Origin: TMED69 sp964642505
GTDB taxonomy: Bacteria > Pseudomonadota > Gammaproteobacteria > Ga0077536
Length of the DNA stretch: 64,000 bases
Direction of reading: 5' to 3'
Assembly: GCA_964642505.1 (NCBI GenBank)
Contig: CAZXQY010000001.1
Span: forward strand, 1 to 64,000
The position numbers and the translations under genes were made by a program. Within the stretch, counting starts at the first letter, position 1, and each line of letters opens with the position of its first letter. A model generated the notes under the pieces. The model did not search any database, had not been told where the DNA came from, and saw only the letters and a list, made by a program, of their open reading frames with translations. Shown here in pieces: positions 36,672 to 46,389 of this stretch.

Positions 36672-37172
36672 CTACGCTTTGAGTACTTTGGTTCCTTTCA
36701 AAAGTCCCAGTGGACCAGATCTGGCCAATTCTAGCACGTGACGAACTCCAGCAGTGCTTATAAAATCATCCAGTTGGACACCACTTCCGGTCAATTCTAT
36801 CGTATAACTCGATTCCGTCGTGTCCACTATCTTAGCTCCGAAGATATCCGAAAGGCGTTTTAATTCTTCTCGTTCCTCGGGACCTAGAGCGCGCAGCTTT
36901 ATTAACATCAGTTCTTTTTCTATGTGAGAGCTATCGTGAAGGTCGATTAACTTAATCACGTCGATCAATTTATTTAGCTGCTTCGTGATTTGCTCGACGA
37001 TATCAGCAGATCCTATTGTGACCACCGTCATCCGAGATACGCTAGGATCTTCGGTCGGAGCAACGGATAATGATTCGATGTTGTAAGCCCTCGCAGAAAA
37101 GAGTCCCGCAACTCTTGACAATGCTCCCGACTCGTTTTCCAAAAGAACCGCAATGGTATGTTTCTCCTTCAT
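36672..37172 (-). CDS. ilvN: acetolactate synthase small (regulatory) subunit
   Basis: Binds valine and controls the large subunit. The N-terminal ACT domain has TIAVLLENESGALSRVAGLFSARAYNIESL and the second half is the ALS small-subunit C domain (ELMLIKL, IFGAKIVD). The 166 residues match E. coli IlvH (163) rather than the short IlvN of about 96, so ilvH is an equally fair symbol. Its ATG overlaps the large-subunit stop by 4 bases. Confidence 0.96.
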   Translation of the reverse strand: MKEKHTIAVLLENESGALSRVAGLFSARAYNIESLSVAPTEDPSVSRMTVVTIGSADIVEQITKQLNKLIDVIKLIDLHDSSHIEKELMLIKLRALGPEEREELKRLSDIFGAKIVDTTESSYTIELTGSGVQLDDFISTAGVRHVLELARSGPLGLLKGTKVLKA

Positions 37173-38881
37173 GCTAGCTCGCGATCAGTAGGGGCTAAGT
37201 GCATTTCATGGTGCCCTTTCCCTGCCGCTATCATCGGATAAACATTTTCCGACGGATCGGTAATGAAATCTATAAATACCAGCCGATCATTTAAAGCGAA
37301 AGATTCTTTCATCACGGCATCAACATCTTTGGTTTTTTCAACTCTAAAACCAACGTGTCCAAAACTCTCAGCTAATTTTACAAAGTCAGGTAAAGCATCC
37401 ATATACGAATGTGAATATCTACGGTCGTAAAAAAACTCCTGCCATTGCCTAACCATACCCATATAGCGATTATTCAAATTGATTATTTTTAAGGGCAATC
37501 CATACTGAAGACACGTCGAGAGTTCTTGTATACACATCACAAAACTCGCCTCGCCGGTAACGCAAGCTACCGTAGCTTCAGGAAAAGCCATTTGAACACC
37601 CATTGCCGCTGGGAGTCCAAACCCCATAGTTCCCAGACCTCCCGAGTTTATCCACCTTCGTGGTTTATCAAAGGGATAAAACTGGGCTGCCCACATTTGA
37701 TGTTGCCCAACATCAGAGGTTATATAGGCATCTCCTTCCGTAACCCTAAACAGAGATTCAATTACGCCTTGGGGTTTGATCGCCTCTGACTTCGTGTCGT
37801 ATCTAAGACACTCCGTACGACGCCACTCATTAATTTGGCGCCACCACGGATGCTCTTCCAGAGAGAATTTGTTGAATTTTGAAGATTCTATGAGGGCATT
37901 CAATTCATTCAAAACATTAGACACGCACCCAACTATCGGAATATCTACCGCCACGTTTTTGGCAATGGAAGACGGATCAATGTCTATGTGAATTATTTTA
38001 GCGTCGGGACAGAACTTTTCCAGATCCCCAGTCACTCTATCGTCAAACCTAGCACCAATAGCTATTAGCACGTCGCACGCGTGCATAGCCATATTCGCTT
38101 CATAGGTGCCGTGCATTCCCAACATGCCAACAAACTGCTCGTCGGTACCAGGATAAGCCCCTAGACCCATCAGAGTATTAGTTATCGGGAAACCCAACGA
38201 TTTCACCAATTTGACTAATTGCTCCGAAGCGTCTGCCAAAATTACGCCTCCGCCCGAATAAATCATAGGCTTTTTCGCTTCCATGATCATCTCAGCTGCC
38301 CTTTTTATCTGTCCTGAGTGACCCTTAATATTAGGCTTGTAGGAACGCATTGATACCGTTTTCGGGTAAAGATACTCCGAGCTATCAGCAGTCACATCCT
38401 TGGGAATATCTACGACGACCGGCCCCGGACGGCCGCTGCTAGCAATATAAAACGCTTTTTTTATCGTGCCGGCTAAATCCGCGACGCTTTCTACCAGAAA
38501 ATTGTGTTTAACACAGGGCCTTGTAATTCCTATGCAATCGACTTCTTGGAAAGCATCGTTCCCGATAAGACTTGTCGATACTTGGCCAGTGAAGACGACG
38601 AGGGGTATAGAATCCATGTATGCTGTCGCAATTCCGGTAACTGTATTAGTTGCTCCTGGCCCCGAGGTAACCAATACAACACCGGGTTTCCCGCTAGCCC
38701 TAGCATAACCATCCGCAGCGTGTGTAGCGCCTTGCTCGTGCCGAACCAATACGTGTTTCACTTTATTTTGCTCGTAAAGAGCATCATAGATATGCAGAAC
38801 CGCCCCGCCCGGATAGCCGAAAACACACTCAACACCCTCATCCACCAAGGCTTGGACAAAAATCTCGGCCCCTCGAAGCAC
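37169..38881 (-). CDS. ilvI: acetolactate synthase large subunit
   Basis: A thiamine-diphosphate and FAD enzyme joining two pyruvates, or pyruvate with 2-oxobutyrate. The Pyr domain has FGYPGGAVLHIYDALY and the catalytic Glu in RHEQGATHAADGYARASG. The central FAD domain follows, then the thiamine-binding segment VTGEASFVMCIQELST ending in LNNRYMGMVRQWQ (GE replaces the textbook GD, as in many proteobacterial paralogues). I chose GTG 38881, giving 570 residues like E. coli IlvI (574). A TATAAT box at 38951-38956 places transcription start inside the longer reading from 38950, and AGAGG lies 8 bases before this GTG. Confidence 0.94.
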   Translation of the reverse strand: MLRGAEIFVQALVDEGVECVFGYPGGAVLHIYDALYEQNKVKHVLVRHEQGATHAADGYARASGKPGVVLVTSGPGATNTVTGIATAYMDSIPLVVFTGQVSTSLIGNDAFQEVDCIGITRPCVKHNFLVESVADLAGTIKKAFYIASSGRPGPVVVDIPKDVTADSSEYLYPKTVSMRSYKPNIKGHSGQIKRAAEMIMEAKKPMIYSGGGVILADASEQLVKLVKSLGFPITNTLMGLGAYPGTDEQFVGMLGMHGTYEANMAMHACDVLIAIGARFDDRVTGDLEKFCPDAKIIHIDIDPSSIAKNVAVDIPIVGCVSNVLNELNALIESSKFNKFSLEEHPWWRQINEWRRTECLRYDTKSEAIKPQGVIESLFRVTEGDAYITSDVGQHQMWAAQFYPFDKPRRWINSGGLGTMGFGLPAAMGVQMAFPEATVACVTGEASFVMCIQELSTCLQYGLPLKIINLNNRYMGMVRQWQEFFYDRRYSHSYMDALPDFVKLAESFGHVGFRVEKTKDVDAVMKESFALNDRLVFIDFITDPSENVYPMIAAGKGHHEMHLAPTDRELA

Positions 38882-38950
38882 TTTCAACACCTCTTCCACA
38901 ACATTAAGTCTTTTACTCGAATAAAACAGATTATCAGCGAAAAACATCAA

Positions 38951-38979
38951 ATTATACCACCTTTAGGCCGTTCTCTGAA
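38951..38979 (-). promoter_or_regulatory. sigma-70 promoter for ilvI-ilvN-ilvC-pssA
   Basis: On the minus strand TTCAGA (38974-38979) and a perfect TATAAT (38951-38956) are 17 bases apart. The start of transcription would be near 38944, giving a leader of about 60 bases before GTG 38881. The leader shows no run of Ile, Val or Leu codons and no obvious attenuator. Confidence 0.6.
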
Positions 38980-39228
38980 TACCCCAGCGTTTATGAAGGC
39001 GCAAAAATTCAAGCCGCCCAATTCGGCACGAATTCTGTGCAAGTTCATTCATTAACAGTAGAATCTGAATTATAGATTAGGGGATCCGAAATTATTTTCC
39101 GATTCCCGGTGACCGAAATAATATTTGGACAACGTTGCACGAATTGTTAACAACCCTTGAAGAAGAAACGGACTAGTAAAAAAACCGACTACCTTTGAGG
39201 TGGATCACTGGAGGAATTGCTGGCAATA
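38980..39228. other. divergent ilvI/proS intergenic region
   Basis: About 250 bases without a credible gene between the ilv promoter and proS. A weak promoter-like pair, TTGGAC (39125-39130) and TAACAA (39148-39153) 17 bases apart, could serve proS. GGAGG at 39210-39214 lies 14 bases before ATG 39229, a rather long spacing. I see no riboswitch or T-box-like structure by eye. Confidence 0.4.
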
Positions 39229-40947
39229 ATGAGGACTTCTAACTTTTTAATATCGACCTTACGGGACGTACCGAACGATGCAGAGATCATCAGCCATCAG
39301 TTAATGTTGAGAGCAGGCTTGGTTAGACAAGTAGCGGCCGGAATCTATACCTGGCTTCCTTTAGGACTCCGAGTCCTAAGAAAAATAGAAAAAATTGTCC
39401 GAGAAGAAATGGACAAAACGGGGGCACAAGAAATTTTAATGCCCGGGGTGCAACCGGCTGAACTTTGGAAGGAATCAAAACGGTATGACGAATACGGCCC
39501 TGAACTACTAAGATTTAAAGACCGTCATGATAGAGATTTTTGTTTAGGGCCGACACATGAGGAAATCATAACCTCCTTGGTTCGAAATGAAATAAAAAGT
39601 TACAAACAGCTTCCCGCCAACTTTTATCAAATACAAAGTAAATTCAGAGATGAAATAAGGCCTCGGTTTGGAATAATGAGAGCACGTGAATTTTTAATGA
39701 AAGACGCATACTCCTTTCATGTCGATCAAAAGTGTTTGACTAAAACTTATGAGTTAATGCACCAAGCCTATTCTTCGATATTTGATAGGGTAAAACTGAA
39801 ATATAGAAGTGTCCTGGCAGATACCGGAAACATAGGAGGGTCAACTTCTCACGAATTCCACGTCTTAGCAGATTCCGGCGAAGATTCGATCGCCTACAAC
39901 GAAGAAGGTACTTTCTCGGCGAATCTGGAAATGGTACCAATTATTCGAGACACTGAGCAAAAACAAGTTCTTGATAAGATTGGGTCTTTCAAGGAAATCG
40001 CAACCCCAGATCAGCACACCATGGATGAAGTATCCTCGTTTTTAAAAATTCCACTTGCGCACGGCCTGAAAACCTTAATAGTACATGGTAAAAAAGGCCT
40101 TGTCGCACTTGGCTTGCGGGGAGATCACAACCTTAACATCATAAAAGCACAAGCGTTACCGGAAGTGGTCTCTCCACTTCAAATGGCTAGTTCCGAAGAT
40201 ATCCGATCTTCTTTGGGTTGCCTACCCGGATCCTTAGGGCCTACAGAACTTAAGATACCTCTGATCATTGATAACGATGCGGCTTCTTTAGAAGATTTTT
40301 TTTGCGGATCAAATAAAGACGGCTATCATCTGACAGAAGTCAACTGGGGCGGAAAGGTGTCCTACTCGCGAATTGCCGATATCCGTAATGCTATTCCGGG
40401 GGACCAAAGTCCTGACGGTCAAGGAACGCTTCTGATACAAAAAGGAATTGAAGTAGGACACATATTTCAATTGGGCACGAAATATAGTGAGGCTATGGGA
40501 GCCAAAATAATAAATTCTGAGGGCACGGAGATCTACCCGACAATGGGATGTTACGGCATCGGCGTTTCTCGCATAATGGCGGCGGCAATAGAACAGAATC
40601 ACGACGAAAATGGTATTGTATGGCCTATTCCTTTGGCACCGTTCGATTGCGCAATAGTACCGTTGAGGATGAAAAACAACCACTCAATCGAAAAGCATGC
40701 GAACTTGATTTACGAACGCCTGATTTCTGCAGGTATAGACACATTATTGTTCGATGAGGATAAGAGGCCAGGCGTCGTCTTCTCTGATATCGATTTGATG
40801 GGCGTACCTCTTCGGATCGTCATAACGGAAAAAAATATAAAAGAAAACAAAATAGAGGCTAAACTCAGAACTGATAAAAAAACTATCGAAGTGAAAATGG
40901 AAAATCTTATAGACTTCGCCAGAAACGTCTTACAGGAAATAGATTAA
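39229..40947 (+). CDS. proS: prolyl-tRNA synthetase (bacterial type with editing domain)
   Basis: Charges tRNA-Pro. From ATG 39229 (MRTSNFLISTLRDVP) the enzyme is 572 residues, exactly the E. coli length. Class II motif 1 lies near residues 50-80, motif 2 is FRDEIRPRFGIMRAREFLMKDAYSF, motif 3 is MGCYGIGVSRIMAAAIEQ, and an inserted editing domain (about 225-395) that hydrolyses Ala-tRNA-Pro is present. The C-terminal anticodon-binding domain is complete. The start four codons upstream (TTG 39217) is unlikely, because GGAGG would be only 2 bases from it. A WrbA-like gene follows after 2 bases. Confidence 0.97.
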   Translation: MRTSNFLISTLRDVPNDAEIISHQLMLRAGLVRQVAAGIYTWLPLGLRVLRKIEKIVREEMDKTGAQEILMPGVQPAELWKESKRYDEYGPELLRFKDRHDRDFCLGPTHEEIITSLVRNEIKSYKQLPANFYQIQSKFRDEIRPRFGIMRAREFLMKDAYSFHVDQKCLTKTYELMHQAYSSIFDRVKLKYRSVLADTGNIGGSTSHEFHVLADSGEDSIAYNEEGTFSANLEMVPIIRDTEQKQVLDKIGSFKEIATPDQHTMDEVSSFLKIPLAHGLKTLIVHGKKGLVALGLRGDHNLNIIKAQALPEVVSPLQMASSEDIRSSLGCLPGSLGPTELKIPLIIDNDAASLEDFFCGSNKDGYHLTEVNWGGKVSYSRIADIRNAIPGDQSPDGQGTLLIQKGIEVGHIFQLGTKYSEAMGAKIINSEGTEIYPTMGCYGIGVSRIMAAAIEQNHDENGIVWPIPLAPFDCAIVPLRMKNNHSIEKHANLIYERLISAGIDTLLFDEDKRPGVVFSDIDLMGVPLRIVITEKNIKENKIEAKLRTDKKTIEVKMENLIDFARNVLQEID

Positions 40948-40949
40948 AG

Positions 40950-41534
40950 ATGGCTGAGATTTTAATCTTGTACTACAGCCGAACTGGACACACAAAAATG
41001 TTAGCAAGAGAGATCGAAAAAGGAATACTTTCACATGGAAGCTGCGACGTGAAAATGCGCACGGTCGCCCCTCTGACAGGCAGTACAACCAGTGCTCAAG
41101 AAGACAATACCGTTATTGTGACAAAAGACGATTTAAAAAATTGCGACGGCTTAGCCCTAGGTTCACCTACCCGATTTGGCTCGATGGCGACTCCGCTAAA
41201 GGTATTTTTTGATCAGACCTCCGATATTTGGATGTCTGGTCACTTGATAGATAAACCGGCAGTCGTCTTCACCTCTACCAGCAGTATGCATGGCGGACAA
41301 GAAGCCACACTACTTTCAATGACCGTACCTCTGCTCCATCACGGTATGATCATTCTAGGCATACCGTACAGCGACAGTTCCTTGATGGACACTTCTACCG
41401 GTGGAACCCCATATGGTGCCAGTCACCTAGCGGGATCTAATAACAAGAAGCAATTATCAAAGGAAGAGGAGTCTGCGGCCAAAACTCTCGGGAAAAGGTT
41501 AGCAAAGAACGTAATTCGCTTGAAAGACTCTTGA
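40950..41534 (+). CDS. wrbA: NAD(P)H:quinone oxidoreductase, WrbA-like flavodoxin fold
   Basis: An FMN-binding protein that reduces quinones by two electrons. YYSRTGHTKMLAREIEKG is the phosphate-binding loop, and SPTRFGSMATPLKVFFDQT plus STSSMHGGQEATLLSM are WrbA signatures around the flavin. The 194 residues agree with the family (E. coli WrbA 198). It starts 2 bases after proS, converges with hda and ends one base from the hda stop. A wrbA-hda neighbourhood is also known in Pseudomonas. Confidence 0.92.
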   Translation: MAEILILYYSRTGHTKMLAREIEKGILSHGSCDVKMRTVAPLTGSTTSAQEDNTVIVTKDDLKNCDGLALGSPTRFGSMATPLKVFFDQTSDIWMSGHLIDKPAVVFTSTSSMHGGQEATLLSMTVPLLHHGMIILGIPYSDSSLMDTSTGGTPYGASHLAGSNNKKQLSKEEESAAKTLGKRLAKNVIRLKDS

Positions 41535-42248
41535 CTACTTATCCAAATCAATACCCTTTGAAGCTACGAAATGCTTTACTAACGGTATTGTTAAGCGCCG
41601 CATTTTCGTAAGGGAGTATTCGTCCAATTCATCTAGCAACTCAACCAAACTGCGCATATCCCTCCTACTTCTTTTTAAAATGAAATCCCACACCGATCGA
41701 TCTACTTTTATGCCCCTTCGCTCCGCAAGCAACTCTAACGCAGCTGTTTTTTCTCCATCAGGCAACTGCCAGACCTTATAAACTAGATGAGAGCAGAGAC
41801 GGGATGTTAAATCTTTCATCCTAAACCCTTGTCTTAAAGGGTGGTTCTCTGCCGACAGCAGAAGGCGCCCCCCCCTTGACACAACAGCGTTGAAAAGCCG
41901 AAAAAGTGCTTCTTCGTAATTTTGCCTGCCCGCCAACACTCCAACGTCATCCACAGCCAAAACACCAACCTGTTCCAAGTTTTCAAACGATTTTGGATCC
42001 AACTTGAGTACTTCTTTCAGAGGAATATAGATAGAGCGCCTGTTACAAGATTTAAGAGACGACTGGAGCAGATGAGTTTTACCTACGGAAGTTTCACCCC
42101 AAAGGTATACGACACTAGAACCCTTTCCGATTGCCCAGGATTTTAAAACAGAGACTATCTCAGAATTTCTTTCTGTCGAAAAAAACCCATCGAAATCAAA
42201 ATCCAAATTCTTAAAAAAATCAAATGTTAACTGCTCTCCGGATCTCAT
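41535..42248 (-). CDS. hda: DnaA regulatory inactivator Hda
   Basis: Stimulates ATP hydrolysis by DnaA when bound to the sliding clamp, limiting re-initiation of replication. From ATG 42248 the start is MRSGEQLTFDF, whose QLTFDF is the clamp-binding motif expected at the extreme N-terminus, which decides the start. It is a short DnaA-like AAA+ protein (237 residues) with Walker A LWGETSVGKTHLL and Walker B VLAVDDVGVL, and no DNA-binding domain IV. The next upstream gene is a PerM-type permease, as in other gammaproteobacteria. Confidence 0.94.
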   Translation of the reverse strand: MRSGEQLTFDFFKNLDFDFDGFFSTERNSEIVSVLKSWAIGKGSSVVYLWGETSVGKTHLLQSSLKSCNRRSIYIPLKEVLKLDPKSFENLEQVGVLAVDDVGVLAGRQNYEEALFRLFNAVVSRGGRLLLSAENHPLRQGFRMKDLTSRLCSHLVYKVWQLPDGEKTAALELLAERRGIKVDRSVWDFILKRSRRDMRSLVELLDELDEYSLTKMRRLTIPLVKHFVASKGIDLDK

Positions 42249-42258
42249 GATTACGTCA

Positions 42259-43314
42259 TTATTTATATAAGTCACTGGCTAAGTATTCGCGACGCCAGTA
42301 TCGCAGTAGTACTACCATTATGGCCGCAACGGGCACGGCGGCCAGTACTCCAAAAAAACCAAATAAGTGTCCCCCAGCCATTACTGAGAATATAACTACT
42401 ACGGGATGCAGCCCTATTCTTTCTCCGACTAAGATTGGGGATAAAACGGTCCCCTCTAATAACTGGCCAACGAGGAAAACTAAGCCGATTCCTAAAAGTT
42501 GAGACAATTCTCCTAATTGAATTGCAAAAGCTACTAATGACAATAAAACACCAATAACTACACCCAAATAAGGTATGAAACTCAGCAGGCCTGATACTAG
42601 CCCGACTATAAAAGCCAATTCAATTCCAACTAGCCATAAACCAACAGAGTAAAAAATTGCCAGAAAAAACATAACAGCCAACTGCCCCCGTAAAAATTCT
42701 GCCAACACTCCATCAATTTCAGTAGCCAACTTTCCAATCGTAGGCTGAATACCCCTAGGTATGAGGTTATCTATTGAAGCAACTAGATGATCCCAATCCC
42801 TCAGCAGATAAAATGTTACAACCGGAACTAAAACCATGTAGCCAAGCCATCCGATCAAGAAAACACTAGAACCCGCAATTTGTAGTAAAATTTCTTTGAC
42901 ATAAGAAGCAATTTCGGTCCAGTTATGCAGCACAGTAGTTCTAAGAGTTTCAATATCGATATATTGAAATTCTATATTAGTAAGTTTCGTGAAAGTCGGG
43001 CCTATCGAAGCTTGCGCCCAATCTACTACTCTCGGTATATCAAGCATCAGGCTCTCTAGTTGGCTCCCCAATATCGGAAAAACCAACAAAACGGCCACGG
43101 TAAGACTAGTAAAAAGTGACACGAATACCACCAAAACAGATAATGTTCTTTTTTTAAAAACCCGATCCAATTTATCGACAACCGGGTCCGATAGGTAAGC
43201 CAATACAAAACCCAGTAAGAACGGCAGAAGCACCGATCGTAGTACGTACAATAGTAACAAGGTAAAAGAGACTGAAATTAAGAATAACCATTTTTGAGAA
43301 TCTGATAGCTTCAT
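42259..43314 (-). CDS. AI-2E family transporter (PerM type)
   Basis: A polytopic membrane protein of the AI-2E/PerM family, 351 residues with about seven or eight hydrophobic segments. Family landmarks are FLLGFVLAYLSDPVVDKL, a long central non-hydrophobic region, FIPYLGVVIGVLLS, and the conserved HPVVVIFSVMAGGHLFGFFGVLAAVPVAA near the C-terminus. The substrate is unknown; members have been linked to export and sodium/proton antiport. It sits between DUF2066 and hda, a recurring arrangement. Confidence 0.9.
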   Translation of the reverse strand: MKLSDSQKWLFLISVSFTLLLLYVLRSVLLPFLLGFVLAYLSDPVVDKLDRVFKKRTLSVLVVFVSLFTSLTVAVLLVFPILGSQLESLMLDIPRVVDWAQASIGPTFTKLTNIEFQYIDIETLRTTVLHNWTEIASYVKEILLQIAGSSVFLIGWLGYMVLVPVVTFYLLRDWDHLVASIDNLIPRGIQPTIGKLATEIDGVLAEFLRGQLAVMFFLAIFYSVGLWLVGIELAFIVGLVSGLLSFIPYLGVVIGVLLSLVAFAIQLGELSQLLGIGLVFLVGQLLEGTVLSPILVGERIGLHPVVVIFSVMAGGHLFGFFGVLAAVPVAAIMVVLLRYWRREYLASDLYK

Positions 43315-43328
43315 ACTAAAACTCCGCT

Positions 43329-44402
43329 CTAATTCATGACATTTAAATCGTAGGTAATTGGGTTATCCGAAACTAGATTTAAAAATTTCCCAAAGGCTAT
43401 ACTTTGCAATAGTTCGCGACGACTCCTCAATGTCGAAACAGTTAACATGACCTTTTGCATCCGTAACGATGTCACCGATACGGCATTCACGGAATCAAGA
43501 CCAGAAAGATAGCTTAGTACTTTTAAAAAATCAGTAGACCTATTCAAACCTATAACCTCAATATCTATTTCTTGCGGCTCCTGCACTACACTGGGATCTA
43601 GAAGCGTACTTGATATTTTGTCAGAAACACTATCTACCACTTCAGAAATCACCAGATCTATCAAATCTCCTTCTGAATTCCAGGAATATTTGTCATTTCC
43701 TATGCGTAGACTCCAGGAAGATTCCCATATCTCTGTACCCACACGCCTGAAAGATACAAGTACTACGCTAGGAGCAGCGTATTGCTCTACCATCTCTTGG
43801 TATAGTAAGTCTTCACTGAGCCCCAACTGACCATTCGATAGCGACACCAACGGAAGGATTGTTAATTTTTCAGGCTCTGGAAATATTAGCGGCAACCCTC
43901 TCTCGTCTGCCTTTTTAGAAAAAAGACCCTGTATTTCTCTCACCCCATCCTCCACAGAAAACCAACGTAGCCCAACGTCGTCGTCGAACAACAAGCCAAA
44001 AAACGTATCAGGTCGCTCTTTTCCCCAAATAGGAATTTCTAGTGTTGTCAACTCAGCATTAAGGATGGACTGATCAAACTTAGCTGAAAGATGAAGGGCT
44101 TTTTGTTCAGTAGATTCTAAGTAGGAGTACTGCTCCAGAAAGCTCATCGCGCCATCTACTAGCACAACGGCAGCCTGCCCGGCACCCGCCGCATCGCCAG
44201 TGATTTTTACTAACACCGCCTTTAAAGCCAGGCCGACCGCTCTTTCCAGCTCTTTTTCTGACCTATCAGAAACCGCAATATTAGCCGAATACAAGTTTTC
44301 GACGTCCCCCGCGAACGCGAACCGCACAAAGCCCGACTCTCCGCATAATATAAAACCAACAAAAAGCAAAAAAAGAACTTCAGACTTCAATTTAGACCAC
44401 AT
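43329..44402 (-). CDS. DUF2066 domain protein, exported
   Basis: A 357-residue protein with an N-terminal hydrophobic export segment (about 8-30, ending AFAGD) and a DUF2066 region with the conserved early part LERAVGLALKAVLVKITGD. The rest looks like mixed alpha/beta repeats without catalytic motifs. It is located next to the perM-hda genes and divergent from purM, the same neighbourhood as in Pseudomonas. The function is unknown. Confidence 0.85.
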   Translation of the reverse strand: MWSKLKSEVLFLLFVGFILCGESGFVRFAFAGDVENLYSANIAVSDRSEKELERAVGLALKAVLVKITGDAAGAGQAAVVLVDGAMSFLEQYSYLESTEQKALHLSAKFDQSILNAELTTLEIPIWGKERPDTFFGLLFDDDVGLRWFSVEDGVREIQGLFSKKADERGLPLIFPEPEKLTILPLVSLSNGQLGLSEDLLYQEMVEQYAAPSVVLVSFRRVGTEIWESSWSLRIGNDKYSWNSEGDLIDLVISEVVDSVSDKISSTLLDPSVVQEPQEIDIEVIGLNRSTDFLKVLSYLSGLDSVNAVSVTSLRMQKVMLTVSTLRSRRELLQSIAFGKFLNLVSDNPITYDLNVMN

Positions 44403-44497
44403 TTTGAAAGAAAAAACATGTTAAAGCTGTTAATGTCTAACACCTGATAAGGCTCCCGAAGAAAACTACTTAAGACTTTACTACCGAAGTGAATTCA

Positions 44498-45538
44498 ATG
44501 AAAGACCATAGGAAAAAGAGCGAACTAAATTATGCAGACTCCGGAGTAAGTGTAGAGAAAGGAGACACTTTTGTCGACACCATAAAACCCCTAGCAGCGA
44601 AGGCGACGCGGATTGGTCAATTAGGAAGCATTGGAGCATTTAGCGGACTATTTGATATTGGGAAACTAAATTACAAGGACCCCATAATTGTTGCCTCCAC
44701 TGACGGAGTTGGTACTAAACTGATAGTCGCTCTAGAATACGATCGCCACGAACAAATTGGTATTGACCTCGTCGCGATGTGCGTAAATGACCTAGTCGTT
44801 CAAGGAGCTGAACCTCTATTCTTTTTGGATTATTTCGCCATGGGAAATCTTGATCCCACCATTGGCAAGTCAGTCCTTTCGGGAGTCGTCGATGGCTGCC
44901 AACAAGCGGGAGCCTCGTTGCTCGGAGGGGAAACCGCTGAGATGCCAGGCCTTTATTCGGAGGGCCATTATGACTTGGCAGGCTTCGCCGTGGGAATTGT
45001 CGAGAGGGATAAAATTGTTGACGGTAGCAAAGTATCTCAGGGAGACATTATATTGGGTTTGTCTTCCTCTGGCTTTCACGCCAATGGCTTTTCTCTTATT
45101 AGAAAAATAAGAGCGCTAGTTGGCAATAAACCTGGCGCACCCTCCGTCGAAGAATTACTATGCCCAACGAGGATATACGTCAAATCCATCCTTTCGATCG
45201 TCAAGAGTTATCCTATTCACGCTATATCACATATTACCGGAGGGGGATTAACGAATAATATACCTCGAGTTTTACCGAAAGGGCTTTGTGCCAAAATACA
45301 AATCGATTCATGGCCATTGCCTAAAATTTTTCGGTGGCTCGCCGAATCAGGGCCGGTAGAAGAAGCAGAAATGCTTCGAACCTTTAATTGTGGTATTGGG
45401 ATGGTCTTAATTGTGCCACCAGAATCCGCGAAAAATATTTCTTCAACCCTAACCAAGCTAGGCGAAGAAGTCCATTTCATAGGAGAAATCGCTCGCCAAA
45501 AGGGCTCTGTTTCATTTTTAGGTCGGCTATTGGATTAG
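44498..45538 (+). CDS. purM: phosphoribosylformylglycinamidine cyclo-ligase (AIR synthetase)
   Basis: Fifth step of purine synthesis: closes the imidazole ring using ATP. The N-terminal LNYADSGVSVEKGDTFV, VASTDGVGTKLIVA and MCVNDLVVQGAEPLFFLDY segments hold the metal- and phosphate-binding residues; GGETAEMPGLY and GLSSSGFHANGFSLIRK follow. From ATG 44498 the product is 346 residues, E. coli 345. purN, its usual downstream partner, is not present; trmJ converges on it instead. Confidence 0.97.
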   Translation: MKDHRKKSELNYADSGVSVEKGDTFVDTIKPLAAKATRIGQLGSIGAFSGLFDIGKLNYKDPIIVASTDGVGTKLIVALEYDRHEQIGIDLVAMCVNDLVVQGAEPLFFLDYFAMGNLDPTIGKSVLSGVVDGCQQAGASLLGGETAEMPGLYSEGHYDLAGFAVGIVERDKIVDGSKVSQGDIILGLSSSGFHANGFSLIRKIRALVGNKPGAPSVEELLCPTRIYVKSILSIVKSYPIHAISHITGGGLTNNIPRVLPKGLCAKIQIDSWPLPKIFRWLAESGPVEEAEMLRTFNCGIGMVLIVPPESAKNISSTLTKLGEEVHFIGEIARQKGSVSFLGRLLD

Positions 45539-45566
45539 ACCCTTAGACATACCATTTTTCTCACGA

Positions 45567-46301
45567 TTAATCTGGTGTATGTAACCGTTTCTCTACAGAT
45601 GATAAAAATCCCCTGAGGATTTGTATCTCGCTGCGTAATAATCCAGCCCGGCCTAGCAGCCTATGGATGCGTTGCTGGAGGCGTCTAGGTCGAGACGAAC
45701 TATGATAGTCGACGAGTTGCATAACACGAATTAAATGGACTGCTAAATTCTGAATCTCGTCAGTATACGCCAATCTATCTCCTTTAGGTGTGGGGTGATT
45801 CTTTTCTCCTTCTATGAGAACTAACGTCCTGAGCTCATACAAACAAATCTGTACCGCCTGGGCCAAATTCAGCGAGCTAAAGTTTGAATTTGAAGGAATC
45901 GTAATAATTCGGTGACAGAGATTGAGCTGATCGTTAGTTAAACCAGAATTTTCCTGACCGAAAACCAAGGCAATATCATCGTCGATTTGACCCAATTCTA
46001 GTGCAGCCGCCCTCGGAGAACAAACAGGCAGAGACATATGTCTACTTCTAGCCGTTGTCGCATATGCTAAGGAGGTACCCTCAAGTGCCTCAGCTAAATT
46101 GTCGTGCCGTCTCGCATCCTCTAAAATGTCATTGGCGCCAGACGCTAAGGCGATGGCTTCTTCCGACGGGAATTTTTTCGGGCGTACGAGATGAAGATTG
46201 GTAAAACCCATAACTTTCATAGCGCGGGCAACCGCGCCAATATTACCAGGGTGACTAGTTGAAACGAGTACTACTCGAACCCTATCTGGTTGGTTGATCA
46301 T
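45567..46301 (-). CDS. trmJ: tRNA (cytidine/uridine-32-2'-O)-methyltransferase TrmJ
   Basis: A SPOUT methyltransferase that 2'-O-methylates position 32 of tRNA. Motif 1 is STSHPGNIGAVARAMKVMGF, motif 2 is LVFGQENSGLTNDQL, and motif 3 is SLNLAQAVQICLYELR. The 244 residues include the short C-terminal extension of TrmJ that TrmL lacks. It is divergent from suhB, as in most gammaproteobacteria. Confidence 0.95.
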   Translation of the reverse strand: MINQPDRVRVVLVSTSHPGNIGAVARAMKVMGFTNLHLVRPKKFPSEEAIALASGANDILEDARRHDNLAEALEGTSLAYATTARSRHMSLPVCSPRAAALELGQIDDDIALVFGQENSGLTNDQLNLCHRIITIPSNSNFSSLNLAQAVQICLYELRTLVLIEGEKNHPTPKGDRLAYTDEIQNLAVHLIRVMQLVDYHSSSRPRRLQQRIHRLLGRAGLLRSEIQILRGFLSSVEKRLHTPD

Positions 46302-46389
46302 TGTTTTTCCTACTAAACATTGTGACTCGTCGATTAAATAACAACAAAATCGGTTAACATAGCAGGCCAGTTAACTGTTGGTATATATC

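Noticed and set aside
37700..37760. IlvI thiamine-binding site with Glu where the textbook motif has GDG.
   Set aside because: The GE form is seen in other proteobacterial acetolactate synthases, so it is not evidence of lost activity. The location given here is only approximate.
38504..39055. 183-codon plus-strand ORF overlapping the start of ilvI and the ilv promoter.
   Set aside because: Most of it is antisense to conserved acetolactate synthase sequence and it covers a good TATAAT promoter; no recognisable domain.
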